NCBI GenBank assembly: GCA_036559195.1
Contig: DATBTN010000036.1
Span: 1 to 45,123 of the forward strand
Origin: Candidatus Baltobacteraceae bacterium
GTDB lineage: Bacteria > Vulcanimicrobiota > Vulcanimicrobiia > Vulcanimicrobiales > Vulcanimicrobiaceae
Length of the DNA stretch: 45,123 nt
Reading direction: 5' to 3'
Positions 31,977-40,789 of this stretch are shown in pieces; the first letter of the stretch is position 1, and each line of letters starts with the position of its first letter. The notes under the pieces are model-generated. The model saw only the letters and a program-made list of their open reading frames with translations, had not been told where the DNA came from and searched no databases. The position numbers were made by a program, and so were the translations under genes.

Positions 31977-32366
31977 GTGAGCGAATCGTTTCAAGGTACC
32001 GGCCGTCGTAAGCGCTCGATCGCGCGAGTGAGACTCACCCTCGGTCAGGGCATCATCACGGTCAACAAGAAGCCCGTTGAAGAGTATCTTCCGCGCCCGA
32101 CGCTGCAGCAGATCGTGCGGCAGCCGTTGGAAGCGACGCAGAGCCTGACGCGCTTCAACATCGACGTTAAAGCCGAAGGCGGCGGTATCGCCGGTCAAGC
32201 CGGCGCCATCCGTCACGGCATCGCTCGCGCGCTGCTCGCGATGGACGAATCGCTGCGCGAAGTGCTGCGCCGACAGGGCCTGCTCACCCGCGACCCGCGC
32301 GAAAAAGAATCGAAGAAGTACGGCCGCAAGCGCGCCCGCAAACGCTTCCAGTTCTCGAAGCGCTAA
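31977..32366 (+). CDS. rpsI: 30S ribosomal protein S9
   Basis: 129 residues from GTG 31977 (GGAG upstream). S9 motifs: GTGRRKRSIARVRL at the start, GGGIAGQAGAIRHGIARAL in the middle, and the basic tail ending RKRFQFSKR; its terminal Lys-Arg contacts the P-site tRNA anticodon stem. A strong terminator follows 37 bp after the stop. Confidence 0.97.
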   Translation: MSESFQGTGRRKRSIARVRLTLGQGIITVNKKPVEEYLPRPTLQQIVRQPLEATQSLTRFNIDVKAEGGGIAGQAGAIRHGIARALLAMDESLREVLRRQGLLTRDPREKESKKYGRKRARKRFQFSKR

Positions 32367-32389
32367 TTCCCGAGTCGATCATCCGCCGG

Positions 32390-33451
32390 GTGTCGAAAAA
32401 TGGAACGGAGCCGCGTTATCGCGGCTCCGTTTTGTTATGGCTGGAGTTGGTCACGATCGCGGCGGGCGCGTTCGCGCTTGCGTGGCATCCGTCGAGCGCG
32501 TGGGTGGAACGCGCTTTCAGCAACGGCTACTATCCGGTTTGGCAGCACGCGCTCTCCGCGATAACACTGCATCTGCCGTTCGCTTTGGGCGATTTCATCG
32601 TGCTCGCGGGAGCGGGCGTTACGCTCTGGCGAGTCGTCGTTGCGGTTCGCCGGCGGCGCCTGCGCCCCGTCCTCGATGCGCTCGCGCTCGTCGCGCTCTA
32701 CGCGTGCTGGTTCTACGCCGGGTGGGGCTGGGGCTACGAACGAGCGCCGGTCCAAGATCGCGTCGCGTACGATGCGGCCGCCGTAACGCCGGCGGCGATC
32801 GACGCCCTGCGCCTAAAAGCGATCGCCGAGTTGAATCGGCTCGCGCCGCTCGCTCACGCGCAGCATCGCGCCGCTGCCGATCGCGCGGCGCTCTATGCGG
32901 CCTGGGTGCCCGTGGTGCGGCGGCTCGGCGACGGCTGGACGCCGCGCGTCGGCGCGCCGAAACCGACGCTCGCGGCGCCCTTCATGGATGCGAGCGGCAC
33001 CAGCGGGTTCATCGATCCGTTTTCGCTTGAATCGCAGCTCGCACCGGATCTGCTCTGGTTCGAACGGCCGTTCTCGCTCGCGCACGAATGGACGCACGCC
33101 GCCGGCTACAATCGCGAAGACGAAGCGAACTACGCCGCGGTGCTCACCTGCCTGCGCGATCCGAACGCCGTGGCGCGATACTCGGGCTGGCTCGAGCTGT
33201 TTCTCTATCTGCCGTCGCCGCGACACTACGATCGGCGCACGTTCGCAACGCTCGTCTGGCAAGACTTCGCGGCTTTGCGCGCGCGCAACGCGCGCTTCGT
33301 TAACCTCGATCTCTCCCGCTTCTCGTGGCGCGTTTACGACCGGTATTTGCAGAGCAACCACATCGCCGCCGGCATTGAAAACTACAACGAAGTCACGCGA
33401 TTGATGACGGGCATTCCGCTCGACGCCGACGGCTTGCCCATCCCGCGCTAG
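32390..33451 (+). CDS. DUF3810 family membrane metallopeptidase-like protein
   Basis: 353 residues from GTG 32390. The N-terminal half has three predicted membrane spans (about 15-32, 58-80, 92-112). The C-terminal half has FSLAHEWTHAAGYNREDEAN: H232-E-W-T-H236 is an HExxH zinc motif and the E-D-E-A-N that follows is the third-ligand region typical of DUF3810. It is likely a membrane-linked zinc protease, though activity is not established for the family. The N-terminal codons run through the rpsI terminator hairpin; GTG 32390 is kept because EPRYRG before the first span fits a cytosolic anchor. TTG 32432 is the alternative. Confidence 0.85.
   Translation: MSKNGTEPRYRGSVLLWLELVTIAAGAFALAWHPSSAWVERAFSNGYYPVWQHALSAITLHLPFALGDFIVLAGAGVTLWRVVVAVRRRRLRPVLDALALVALYACWFYAGWGWGYERAPVQDRVAYDAAAVTPAAIDALRLKAIAELNRLAPLAHAQHRAAADRAALYAAWVPVVRRLGDGWTPRVGAPKPTLAAPFMDASGTSGFIDPFSLESQLAPDLLWFERPFSLAHEWTHAAGYNREDEANYAAVLTCLRDPNAVARYSGWLELFLYLPSPRHYDRRTFATLVWQDFAALRARNARFVNLDLSRFSWRVYDRYLQSNHIAAGIENYNEVTRLMTGIPLDADGLPIPR
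32404..32436 (+). terminator. Terminator of rplM-rpsI
   Basis: 12-bp perfect stem AACGGAGCCGCG / CGCGGCTCCGTT (32404-32415 with 32420-32431), TTAT loop, then TTGTT. It overlaps the first codons of the DUF3810 gene. Confidence 0.82.
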
Positions 33452-33520
33452 ACCCGCTCGGACATACCCGGGCAACACCTCCGGCACGCATCGTACACAT
33501 CGCGCCTTTAGCGTTGCACG

Positions 33521-33739
33521 ATGGTATTCGATATAGCCGCGCCCTTGATGCAGGGGCTCGCCAACGCCCGCGATCGTCTGACCGCCGCCGCCGCCGCAAC
33601 CGCCCGCGCCCAAACCGTACCCGGCGCCCCGCAAACCGACGCCGCAATGGCGGACGTCGCCGAACGAGCCGTCTTCACCGAAGCCCTCCTAGCCGCCACC
33701 CACGCGCGACTTGAAGAACTAAAAACCGTCACCAAATAA
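33521..33739 (+). CDS. Small helical protein, possibly FlgB/FlgC-like fragment
   Basis: 72 residues. The first part (FDIAAPLMQGLANARDRLTA, then ARAQTVPGAP) and the last helix (VAERAVFTEALLAATHARLE) loosely follow the two terminal helices of flagellar rod proteins (the N-terminal 'ANxxTPG' turn and the C-terminal 'mvdmi-A-rAYeAN' helix), with the middle domain deleted. It lies about 480 bp before flgC, where flgB would be expected. No ribosome site is seen. The similarity is weak and the frame may be chance. Confidence 0.4.
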   Translation: MVFDIAAPLMQGLANARDRLTAAAAATARAQTVPGAPQTDAAMADVAERAVFTEALLAATHARLEELKTVTK

Positions 33740-33755
33740 CCCTAGCCGCGAGTTG

Positions 33756-34091
33756 TCATCCTGAACCAGTCAAAGGACGACGCACCGAACGCGCCGCTGC
33801 TTCGACAAGCTCATGCTTCGACAAGCTCATGCTTCGACAAGCTCAGCATGACAACAAGAAAAAAAGCGCGGCGCGGGTGTGCCCCTTGTCATCCTGAGCC
33901 TGTCGAAGGACGACGCACCGAACGCGCCGCTGCTTGGAGAAGCCCATGCTTCGACAAGCTCCCGTCCTTCGACAAGCTCAGGATGACAAAGGGGGCCTCG
34001 ACAAGCTCCCGTCAGCGTGACCCGCCGCGTCTTTTTGTCATCCTGAGCCTGTCGAAGGACGACGCGCCGAACGCACCGATGCTTCGCGCCT
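33756..34091. repeat. Mixed flavour A/B repeat cluster before flgC
   Basis: The 486-bp gap before flgC holds flavour-B forward copies at about 33757, 33888 and 34038, each with the GACGCACCGAACGC tail seen at 24.5 kb. A run of three 16-bp GCTTCGACAAGCTCAT sub-repeats sits at 33799-33846, with reverse copies of both flavours near 33950-33990. No credible gene. Confidence 0.88.
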
Positions 34092-34225
34092 TGGCAGGCT
34101 GGGGCGTTAGTGGGGGTGCGTTTCAATGTAGGGTCACCGCCGCAATTTGGTAATGGTTTCGATGCGCTTGCGTCATATCGTTCGCATACCTTGCCTATAG
34201 TAATCCAAAGACGCGGGAGGAAACA

Positions 34226-34561
34226 ATGGATAGCATCGGCTTGCTCGAGACGGCTGCCAGCGGTATGGCGGCGCAGCGCGCCGCGCTCGACGTTGAGGCG
34301 CGCAACGTGGCGGCGGCGGAGGCGGCGGGGCCGACGGGTTCGTACGAACGGCTCGTTCCGCAATTCGAGGAGCGCGAGAGCGAAAGCGGTACGCCGCAGA
34401 TCGCCTACTCGGGCGCACATCTGCAGCGCGGCAGCAGCGTCGATGTCCTGACCGAGATGATCGCCGTTATGAACGCGTCGCGCGCGTACGAGGCCAATGC
34501 GTCGATCTTCGACGTCGGGAAGCGCCTCGCCGAGCGGACGATCGACATGGGGCGGCTATGA
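34226..34561 (+). CDS. flgC: Flagellar basal-body rod protein FlgC (short)
   Basis: 111 residues (usual 130-150). N-terminal GLLETAASGMAAQRAALDVE and the degraded ARNVAAAEAAGPTGSYERLV replace the family 'NIANxxT' box; the C-terminal DVLTEMIAVMNASRAYEANA is a clear rod-protein helix. It forms part of the proximal rod outside the inner membrane and is itself an export substrate. ATG 34226 is preceded by GGGAGGAAAC; a TATAGT at 34196-34201 could be a -10. First clear gene of the flagellar cluster; flgB, usually before it, is absent. Overlaps fliE by 4 bp. Confidence 0.88.
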   Translation: MDSIGLLETAASGMAAQRAALDVEARNVAAAEAAGPTGSYERLVPQFEERESESGTPQIAYSGAHLQRGSSVDVLTEMIAVMNASRAYEANASIFDVGKRLAERTIDMGRL

Positions 34562-34827
34562 TCGTCGAACCGTTCGTACCCGACGCGCCGGCGATGCAGA
34601 AGAGCGCGGACCGCGGCGACGCAGGGGCGTTTGGAAAGCTGCTCGACGATCTCGGCGGCGTGTTGGATCGTGCGGAGCGCAGCGAGGATGCGCTGGCTGC
34701 CGGGCGCGGCGATCTGCAAGACGCGGCCTACGAACGCGCGCGCGCCGACGTCGCGCTTTCGATTGCAACCGCCGCCGCGCAACGGACCGCTGCGGCTCTT
34801 ACCACCGTGCTCGGCATGCAGGTGTAG
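34558..34827 (+). CDS. fliE: Flagellar hook-basal body complex protein FliE
   Basis: 89 residues. It links the MS ring to the rod. Family features are the FGKLLDDLGGVLDRAERSED region and the C-terminal helix ending AAALTTVLGMQV (FliE proteins end in a similar '..i-MqV'). Position between flgC and fliF is the standard order. Coupled by overlap with flgC and 3 bp before fliF. Confidence 0.82.
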   Translation: MIVEPFVPDAPAMQKSADRGDAGAFGKLLDDLGGVLDRAERSEDALAAGRGDLQDAAYERARADVALSIATAAAQRTAAALTTVLGMQV

Positions 34828-34830
34828 ACG

Positions 34831-36294
34831 ATGACCCTCGCTGGAGCGCTCGCGCGATGGCACGCGCTCGCCAAACCAACGCGTACCTCGATACTCGCGC
34901 TCGCCGGCGCGGCGATCGTCGTGCTGCTGCTCTCGAGCGCGTTCGCGCACCCAATGCAGACCGCGCTCTTCGCGAGCCCGCTACAGGCCGAGCAGCTCGC
35001 GGAGGTTCAGGAACGCTTGGCGGGCTGGAATGTGAGCTTTACGCCGACGGCCGACAACGTCGTCGTGAACGCGAAGCAGCGCAACGAGCTGCTTTTGCGA
35101 CTCTCGCTTGCCGGCGTGCCGCACGCGCACGTGGAAAGCTCGGGGGATCTGCTGGCGAAGGTGGGCGCGTTGACGCCGCAGGCCGTGATCGACGCGCAGA
35201 CGCGCGCCGGGCTAGCGGGCGACATTCAACTCGGTCTACGCGGTATCGATGGCATCGACGATGCTCGCGTGATCGTGGCTCCCGCGAAGCCCGGATATTT
35301 TGCCGACGAGCCCTCGCACGACGCAAGCGCGAGCGTGCGAGTGCAGCTGCGCCCCGGGGCGCAACTCAACCGCGATGCGGTGGCCGGGATTCGCGCGTTC
35401 GTCGCCGCGAGCGTGCCGGGACTCGATGCCGCGCACGTTACGCTCGTGGACGATCGCGGGGTTGCGCTCGGAACGGGCGCGGGCGGCGGCGATGCCGGCG
35501 AACTCCAACGATCGCTCCAAAGCGCACTCGACGCAGCGTTCGGTGCGAGCGCCTCGATCGTGCGCGTTCGCTTCGAGTACGACGAGCGTTCCGCGCAAAG
35601 CCGCGAGGTTCGCCGCGTTCCGATCGCGGCAATGCCGATTTCGTCGACGACCGACGACGAGCGCTACAACGGCTCGGGGAAGAACTACGATCGTACGCAA
35701 GCGCAGATCGAACGCGGAAGCGAGACGCGCGAAACGACGATCTCGTCGCAGCCGGGGCGCGTCGCGCGCATTTCCGTTGCGATCTTCGTCGACGCCGCGC
35801 GCGGCATCGATCTCTACAAAGTGCGCGCGCTCGCGCAGGCGAGTGCCGGGCTCGACCCGCGCCGAGGGGATGCGATCAGCGTGCAGGCGATGGATTTCGC
35901 ACGCGCGCCGATCGCAAAAAAAGATGGCTGGTGGCTCGCATACGGCGCGCTCGTTCCGCTGCTTCCGGCGCTCGCGCTCGTGACCGGCGGGCTGATCGCG
36001 TTGCGGTGGTGCCTGAACCCGGCCGGCGATCTGCTGCGGAGCCTGGCCGAACGCGCGAACATCGCGCGCACCGCGGCGGCCGTCTCCGGGGCGGCGCCGG
36101 CGCGGGTGCGCGGCGCGCTGCAGGGCGAACCGCCGCATGCCGCGGCCGCGATCATCAGCGCGCTGCCGGCCGCGACCGCGGCCGCCGTTCTCGATATGTA
36201 TCCCGAACACGAACGCAGTGCGATCGTGCGGCGCATGCAGCGGCACCACACACCGCTGCTCGCCGATGCCGAAGGACTGGTCGCCGATGCCTGA
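34831..36294 (+). CDS. fliF: Flagellar MS-ring protein FliF with FliG-like C-terminal segment
   Basis: 487 residues. Two membrane spans (about 19-40 and 366-390) flank the periplasmic ring-building motifs, as in FliF; VRVQLRPGAQLNRDAVAGIR and RVARISVAIFVDAARG are family stretches. After the second span, residues about 428-470 read LQGEPPHAAAAIISALP, AATAAAVLDMYPEHERSAIV, RRM. That resembles the FliG armadillo motif ('EHPQTIALILSxLxPEQAAxVL') rather than the normal FliG-binding tail. No fliG gene follows; fliH starts within 8 bp of the stop. The protein may combine MS ring and part of the FliG layer, with no FliG C-terminal torque domain. Confidence 0.9.
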   Translation: MTLAGALARWHALAKPTRTSILALAGAAIVVLLLSSAFAHPMQTALFASPLQAEQLAEVQERLAGWNVSFTPTADNVVVNAKQRNELLLRLSLAGVPHAHVESSGDLLAKVGALTPQAVIDAQTRAGLAGDIQLGLRGIDGIDDARVIVAPAKPGYFADEPSHDASASVRVQLRPGAQLNRDAVAGIRAFVAASVPGLDAAHVTLVDDRGVALGTGAGGGDAGELQRSLQSALDAAFGASASIVRVRFEYDERSAQSREVRRVPIAAMPISSTTDDERYNGSGKNYDRTQAQIERGSETRETTISSQPGRVARISVAIFVDAARGIDLYKVRALAQASAGLDPRRGDAISVQAMDFARAPIAKKDGWWLAYGALVPLLPALALVTGGLIALRWCLNPAGDLLRSLAERANIARTAAAVSGAAPARVRGALQGEPPHAAAAIISALPAATAAAVLDMYPEHERSAIVRRMQRHHTPLLADAEGLVADA

Positions 36295-36775
36295 GTTTCA
36301 AACGCTTGCGTCATTGCTGCGTCCGCAAACCGCGGACGTCGCGAACCAACCAGATAAAGCCGAGCCCGCCGTGGAGGTGCAGCCGCCCGACCGCGTACAA
36401 CCGGAGCCGCCGGAACTCGAAGAGGCGGCGCGTGAGATTCGCCTGTTCCACGCACACGTTCGCGAAGCGCTCGACCGAGCCGTGGAGCGACTCGTGTGCG
36501 AGATTGCAACCGATGTGGTCGCTCGCGAACTTCGGCTGGCGCCGGTCGAGATCGAGCGCATCGTCGATCGCGTGAGCCGCGAGTTCTTCGCCGAAGAGCC
36601 GATCCGCGTGTGCCTGCACCCCGACGACGTTTTGTCCGTCCTCACGCACGACGTCGCGCTCGTCGCGGATCGAACGCTGCGGCGCGGCGACGTGCGGCTC
36701 GAGGTTCGCAACGGCTCGATCGATGCGTCGCTGGGCGTGCGCCTCGCCGGCGTCGTGGAACGCGCGCTACGATGA
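36287..36775 (+). CDS. fliH: Flagellar export regulator FliH-like protein
   Basis: 162 residues. A Pro/Glu-rich N-terminal region (1-45) leads to a long helix EAAREIRLFHAHVREALDRA and a C-terminal RBM-like part (VDRVSREFFAEEPIRVCLHP, LEVRNGSIDASLGVRLAGVV), the order seen in FliH/SctL stator proteins, which bind and restrain the FliI ATPase. ATG 36287 overlaps fliF by 8 bp and the stop overlaps fliI (ATGA). Confidence 0.8.
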   Translation: MPEFQTLASLLRPQTADVANQPDKAEPAVEVQPPDRVQPEPPELEEAAREIRLFHAHVREALDRAVERLVCEIATDVVARELRLAPVEIERIVDRVSREFFAEEPIRVCLHPDDVLSVLTHDVALVADRTLRRGDVRLEVRNGSIDASLGVRLAGVVERALR

Positions 36776-37995
36776 TCGCACGCGGCATCGTCATGGCGGC
36801 TTCGGGCGGCGTGCTCGCGGCGCGCCTACCGATTTCCCGCATCGGCGAACGGGTTGAAATTACCGGCACGCACGGCATAGTCCGCGGAACGGTTACCGCG
36901 CTGCATCGGGATCGCGCGACGATCGCGCCGCACGGATCGCTGGACGGCGTTACCGTCGGCGACGTCGTCTCGATCGATCCGTCGGCGATCGTGCCGCCGC
37001 CGGGACTCGCGGCGCTCGATCGCACGATCGACGATTGTTCGGCGTTTCGCGCAACCTGCGAGAGCATCGCGCCGGCGAATCGTCGCGCGATCGTGCAGCC
37101 GTTCTGGACCGGCGTGCGCGCGATCGACGGATTGCTTACGCTCGGGCGCGGAGCGCGCGTCGGGCTCTTCGGGCCGCCGGGAGCCGGCAAATCGACGCTT
37201 CTGCAGAGTCTGGCGCGCGGTGCGCGCGCCGATGCCGTCGTCGTCGGACTCGTCGGCGAACGCGGACGCGAGGCCGAAGCGTGGATGCGCGCTCGGCCGC
37301 CGCGAACCGCGGTCGTCTGCGCGACGGGCGATCGTTCGGCTGCCGAGCGCGTTCATGCGGCGCGCGTCGCGCTCGCACAGGCGCACGCGCTGCGCGCGCG
37401 CGGCCTGCACGTGCTGGTGATTCTCGATAGCCTGGCGCGCTTCGGCAACGCGTTGCGCGAGGTGGCCGTCGCGGCCGGCGAGAGCGTGGGCCGCGGCGGA
37501 TATCCGGCGAGCGTCTTCGCCGACTTGGCCCGACTCGTTGAAATTGCGGGTACGACGGCGCACGGATCGATCACGCTGATCGCCACGGTACTCTCCGACG
37601 GTGACGAACGCGATCCCATCAGCGACGCCGCGCGTTCGCTGCTCGACGGTCACATCGAGCTTGCCGCGGCGCGCGCGCAAGCCGGACGCTTTCCGGCCAT
37701 CGACGTTCCGGGCAGCGCCAGCCGTACCGCGCTCGACGTAATCGACGCCGGGCACGCGCGTCACGCGCGCGCTGTGCGCGGCGCGATCGCCGCTCTCGCG
37801 CAGACCGCCGATGCCCGATCCCTCGGCATGGTGCCGGCCGACCCGTTCGCCGCACGAGCCGTGATGATGGAAGAAGCAATCGAGGGCTTTCTGTGCCAAG
37901 GCGGCGAGCCGAGCCCCGTGGCGGCGACCCGTGCGGAGCTGGCCCGACTTGCCGATAACCTATTGAGTACCGCATGGATATCACCACCGATTTAG
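36772..37995 (+). CDS. fliI: Flagellum-specific export ATPase FliI
   Basis: 407 residues. F1-beta-like ATPase that powers or primes type III export. The Walker [10 protein letters not shown] is at about 134-142, [11 protein letters not shown] is the catalytic-Glu loop, [20 protein letters not shown] is Walker B, and [20 protein letters not shown] is the FliI/SctN signature. An N-terminal beta barrel covers about 1-85. ATG 36772 overlaps the fliH stop by 4 bp; the end overlaps the transglycosylase gene by 22 bp. Confidence 0.95.
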   Translation: MIARGIVMAASGGVLAARLPISRIGERVEITGTHGIVRGTVTALHRDRATIAPHGSLDGVTVGDVVSIDPSAIVPPPGLAALDRTIDDCSAFRATCESIAPANRRAIVQPFWTGVRAIDGLLTLGRGARVGLFGPPGAGKSTLLQSLARGARADAVVVGLVGERGREAEAWMRARPPRTAVVCATGDRSAAERVHAARVALAQAHALRARGLHVLVILDSLARFGNALREVAVAAGESVGRGGYPASVFADLARLVEIAGTTAHGSITLIATVLSDGDERDPISDAARSLLDGHIELAAARAQAGRFPAIDVPGSASRTALDVIDAGHARHARAVRGAIAALAQTADARSLGMVPADPFAARAVMMEEAIEGFLCQGGEPSPVAATRAELARLADNLLSTAWISPPI

Positions 37996-38639
37996 CCGCC
38001 GTCCAGACCCGCATCGCCCAAATTACGGGCGCTCCGCTTCCGGCTGCCCCGGTTCCGGCCGCTCCCGCGGCTCCGGGCGCTGCCGGCGCGCCAGCCGGGA
38101 TTGACGGCGTGCCGCTGCTCGATGCCTCGGCACCGGGCAGTTTCGCCGGCTTGGTGCAAGCCGCGCTCGCCGGGAATTCGGCCGCCCCGGCCGTGCAACC
38201 GGCCGCTCCGGCGGCCTATAACGCTCCCGCGATGGTGCCTCCCGCCCAGATCGACAGCCTCGTACAGGCCAACTCGGCGGCGTGGGGCGTCGACCCCGCG
38301 TTGGTCAAAGCGATCATCGCCAACGAGTCGGGATTCAACGCGAACGCGACGTCGCGAACCGGCGCGCAGGGGCTCATGCAGCTCGAGCCGGGAACCGCGG
38401 CCGGCCTCGGCGTGAGCAACTCCTACGACCCCGCCCAAAATATTTGGGGCGGCACGCGTTACATTAGGGGGTTGTTGGATCGTTTCCATGGAGACATGCG
38501 TCTGGCCGTCGCGGCCTACAACGCCGGACCGGGCGCGGTCGAGAAGTATTCGGGGATTCCACCCTATGCGGAGACCCAAAATTACGTTCAAAACGTGCTC
38601 TCGAGTTACGACAAATATAAGGCCGGACCGGCACGATAA
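37974..38639 (+). CDS. Lytic transglycosylase (SLT domain) in flagellar cluster
   Basis: 221 residues. An Ala/Pro-rich linker (about 18-95) precedes an SLT domain: [20 protein letters not shown] with the catalytic Glu118, [34 protein letters not shown] and [18 protein letters not shown]. It cuts peptidoglycan glycan strands and probably opens the wall for the rod, as FlgJ does in other flagella. No signal peptide is visible, consistent with export through the type III apparatus. Tight overlap with fliI supports that. Confidence 0.9.
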   Translation: MDITTDLAAVQTRIAQITGAPLPAAPVPAAPAAPGAAGAPAGIDGVPLLDASAPGSFAGLVQAALAGNSAAPAVQPAAPAAYNAPAMVPPAQIDSLVQANSAAWGVDPALVKAIIANESGFNANATSRTGAQGLMQLEPGTAAGLGVSNSYDPAQNIWGGTRYIRGLLDRFHGDMRLAVAAYNAGPGAVEKYSGIPPYAETQNYVQNVLSSYDKYKAGPAR

Positions 38640-40194
38640 TCGCGCGCTCCTTTGCGCGTTGCTCGGCGTACTGCTCGTGGCTGCGGCGCCCGCAGCGGTG
38701 CCGACCTCCAGCATCCTCGGCGTCTTCGACGCTCGCAAGAGCGCGTTAGCGCAACTCGGTCAGCACGAGCCGCAATCCATCGAGATGACCGGCACGCTCA
38801 ACGGGTACGCGCTCGACGGCACGTTCCACAGCTGGCACGACGGAGAGAGCGATCGTTTCGTGCAAGAGCTCGGCGTTCGCGACGAACAAACGCTGCGCGT
38901 CGGCGATCGCGAGTATGCGATCGATTCGAGCGGCGACGTACGCGAACTGCGCGGGTTGCTCTCGCAGCGTCAAAAGACCGAAGACTTCATCGACTCGGGC
39001 GAGTTCTTAAATCGGCCGCAGTACTCCACGTTGATCGGCCCCGCTGCGCTGCCGGACGGCCGCGCCGTCGTGCAGGTTTTGGTGCAGCCGCCGGGCGGCG
39101 AGGCCGAAACCGTCTCTCTCGACGCGCGCACGTCGATGATCGATCGCCTGAGTTTTGCCGACGACGACGGCACCTCCACCATCGACTTCTACGATTATCG
39201 CGCGGTTCACGGCGCGCTCGTTGCCTACAAACGCGTCGACTCGAACGGGGATCACGCATACGACGTGACCGAGACGACGACCGACGTGCGCGTGGATAAA
39301 CCGATCCCGGCGACGGTGTTCGCGGTACCGGCCAGCGTCCAGATTCAAACCGACCGTCCGATTACGGTGCCGCTCGCGCGACGAGCCGGACACTATTACG
39401 CGCAAGTGACGATCCACGGCCACGACTACCAATTCTTGGTAGACACCGGCGCGCAAGGTGTGGTCATCGATTCGCGCGTTGCGGCCGAACTCGTGCTGAT
39501 GCCGGCCGGCCGGCTCGAAGTCTCGGGCGCGACGCGCACCGGGGGCCTGGGCATCGCGCCGCTCGGAAGCATCGGCATCGGCTCGGCCCGGCTGCCCGTG
39601 CGCGTCGTCAGCGTTCTCGATCTCAACAGCGCGACCAACGGTGCCTTTCCAATCGACGGCATTCTCGGCTACCCGTTCTTTGCCGAGTCCGAGGTGCGCA
39701 TCGATCCCGACCGGCTCACGATGACGATCGGAAAGCCCGGCTCGCTGCCGGCGCTCGGCGCCAAGTTCGATGTGGACGTCGATCGCCAACTCGCCGAGAT
39801 CTCGGGAACGATCGATGGCGTGACCGGGCGCTTCGTCGTTGACACCGGAAACTCGACCGAGCTGCTCGTCTTCCAACCGTTCTTACGAAAACACGTCGGC
39901 CTAATCTCGTACGCGGGACACTCGCAGATTCCGAACTTCGGTATCGGCGGTTCGATGAACGCCGTCGGTGCGATCGTTAACGAACTCGATCTGGGACCGT
40001 TCCGGTTCTTCAATCGGAATGCGAACATGATGCTGACGAGTTCGGGTGCCTTCGCCGATAAGTTCGATGCCGGCAACATCGGCATGGGGACGATGCAGAA
40101 TTTCATCAGCACCTTCGACCTAGCGAACAACGCGCTGTATTTCGAGCGCGGAGCCGGCTTCGACGATGGCCGGTACCGCCCGGTAACCGAGTAA
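38566..40194 (+). CDS. Exported aspartyl protease with two retropepsin-like motifs
   Basis: 542 residues if ATG 38566 is used, which overlaps the transglycosylase gene by 74 bp. A hydrophobic segment [18 protein letters not shown] acts as a signal sequence at about 28-45; TTG 38659 is a shorter alternative. The C-terminal half has two aspartyl-protease sites, [13 protein letters not shown] (Asp293) and [14 protein letters not shown] (Asp426), each followed by a hydrophobic flap-and-G-x-G pattern, so one chain may form a pseudo-dimer active site. Target unknown; the location in the flagellar cluster is unusual. Confidence 0.85.
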   Translation: MRRPKITFKTCSRVTTNIRPDRHDNRALLCALLGVLLVAAAPAAVPTSSILGVFDARKSALAQLGQHEPQSIEMTGTLNGYALDGTFHSWHDGESDRFVQELGVRDEQTLRVGDREYAIDSSGDVRELRGLLSQRQKTEDFIDSGEFLNRPQYSTLIGPAALPDGRAVVQVLVQPPGGEAETVSLDARTSMIDRLSFADDDGTSTIDFYDYRAVHGALVAYKRVDSNGDHAYDVTETTTDVRVDKPIPATVFAVPASVQIQTDRPITVPLARRAGHYYAQVTIHGHDYQFLVDTGAQGVVIDSRVAAELVLMPAGRLEVSGATRTGGLGIAPLGSIGIGSARLPVRVVSVLDLNSATNGAFPIDGILGYPFFAESEVRIDPDRLTMTIGKPGSLPALGAKFDVDVDRQLAEISGTIDGVTGRFVVDTGNSTELLVFQPFLRKHVGLISYAGHSQIPNFGIGGSMNAVGAIVNELDLGPFRFFNRNANMMLTSSGAFADKFDAGNIGMGTMQNFISTFDLANNALYFERGAGFDDGRYRPVTE

Positions 40195-40240
40195 CGCACG
40201 CGTAACGCCGCGTTCATAACTGCGGCGTACGCTTGCGTGC

Positions 40241-40789
40241 ATGACGATTTCGGAACATCTCGAGTTCAGCGTCTTGACGACGCCGCTGGCCGCCGTGGAC
40301 CGGCGCGCGCTCTCGCAAGCATGGTATTCCGCCCTCTACTCACAGCACCAAGCGGCTCCCAAACCGCCGCCGCGCACGGCGACATCGGACGCGGGCCCGG
40401 CAGCCGCGCGCCCATCGTTTGCCGACGCGCGCGACGGCGCGGCACGCACGGCGCCGACCGCGCCGCGTCGGTTCGCGGGCGAACCGGGCGTTTCTCGAGT
40501 GGTACCGATTGCCGGCGATCGGCGCGCGGCGCGTTCGCCGCTCGCGCGCAGAATCGAATGCGTCTTCGTGCGTCCGCAGGTGCCCGCACGCCGGGCAACA
40601 TTCGCGCTCGCCGGTAGCCGCGGACGCGTGCAGATTCTCTTGCGGCAAGCCGGTCCTCGCGTCGCGCTCGTCGCGATCTGTGCGGCCGGCGCTCGCGAAC
40701 ACGTTGCGGCCGCCTTAGCGCAGGCGCGTTACGCACTCGCCGCACGCGGCGTTACGCTCGATGCACGGACGCGCGTGAACGCATGCTGA
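40241..40789 (+). CDS. Flagellar-cluster protein, possibly FliK-like
   Basis: 182 residues. The middle (about 35-105) is Ala/Pro/Arg-rich and low complexity. The C-terminal part, RGRVQILLRQAGPRVALVAI, then REHVAAALAQARYALAARGV, has the strand pair plus 'a-L-x-A-x-x-x-L-x-x-x-G' helix of the FliK/SctP substrate-specificity switch domain. FliK sets hook length and switches export class. The assignment rests on this pattern and on cluster position. Overlaps the next gene by 7 bp. Confidence 0.6.
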   Translation: MTISEHLEFSVLTTPLAAVDRRALSQAWYSALYSQHQAAPKPPPRTATSDAGPAAARPSFADARDGAARTAPTAPRRFAGEPGVSRVVPIAGDRRAARSPLARRIECVFVRPQVPARRATFALAGSRGRVQILLRQAGPRVALVAICAAGAREHVAAALAQARYALAARGVTLDARTRVNAC

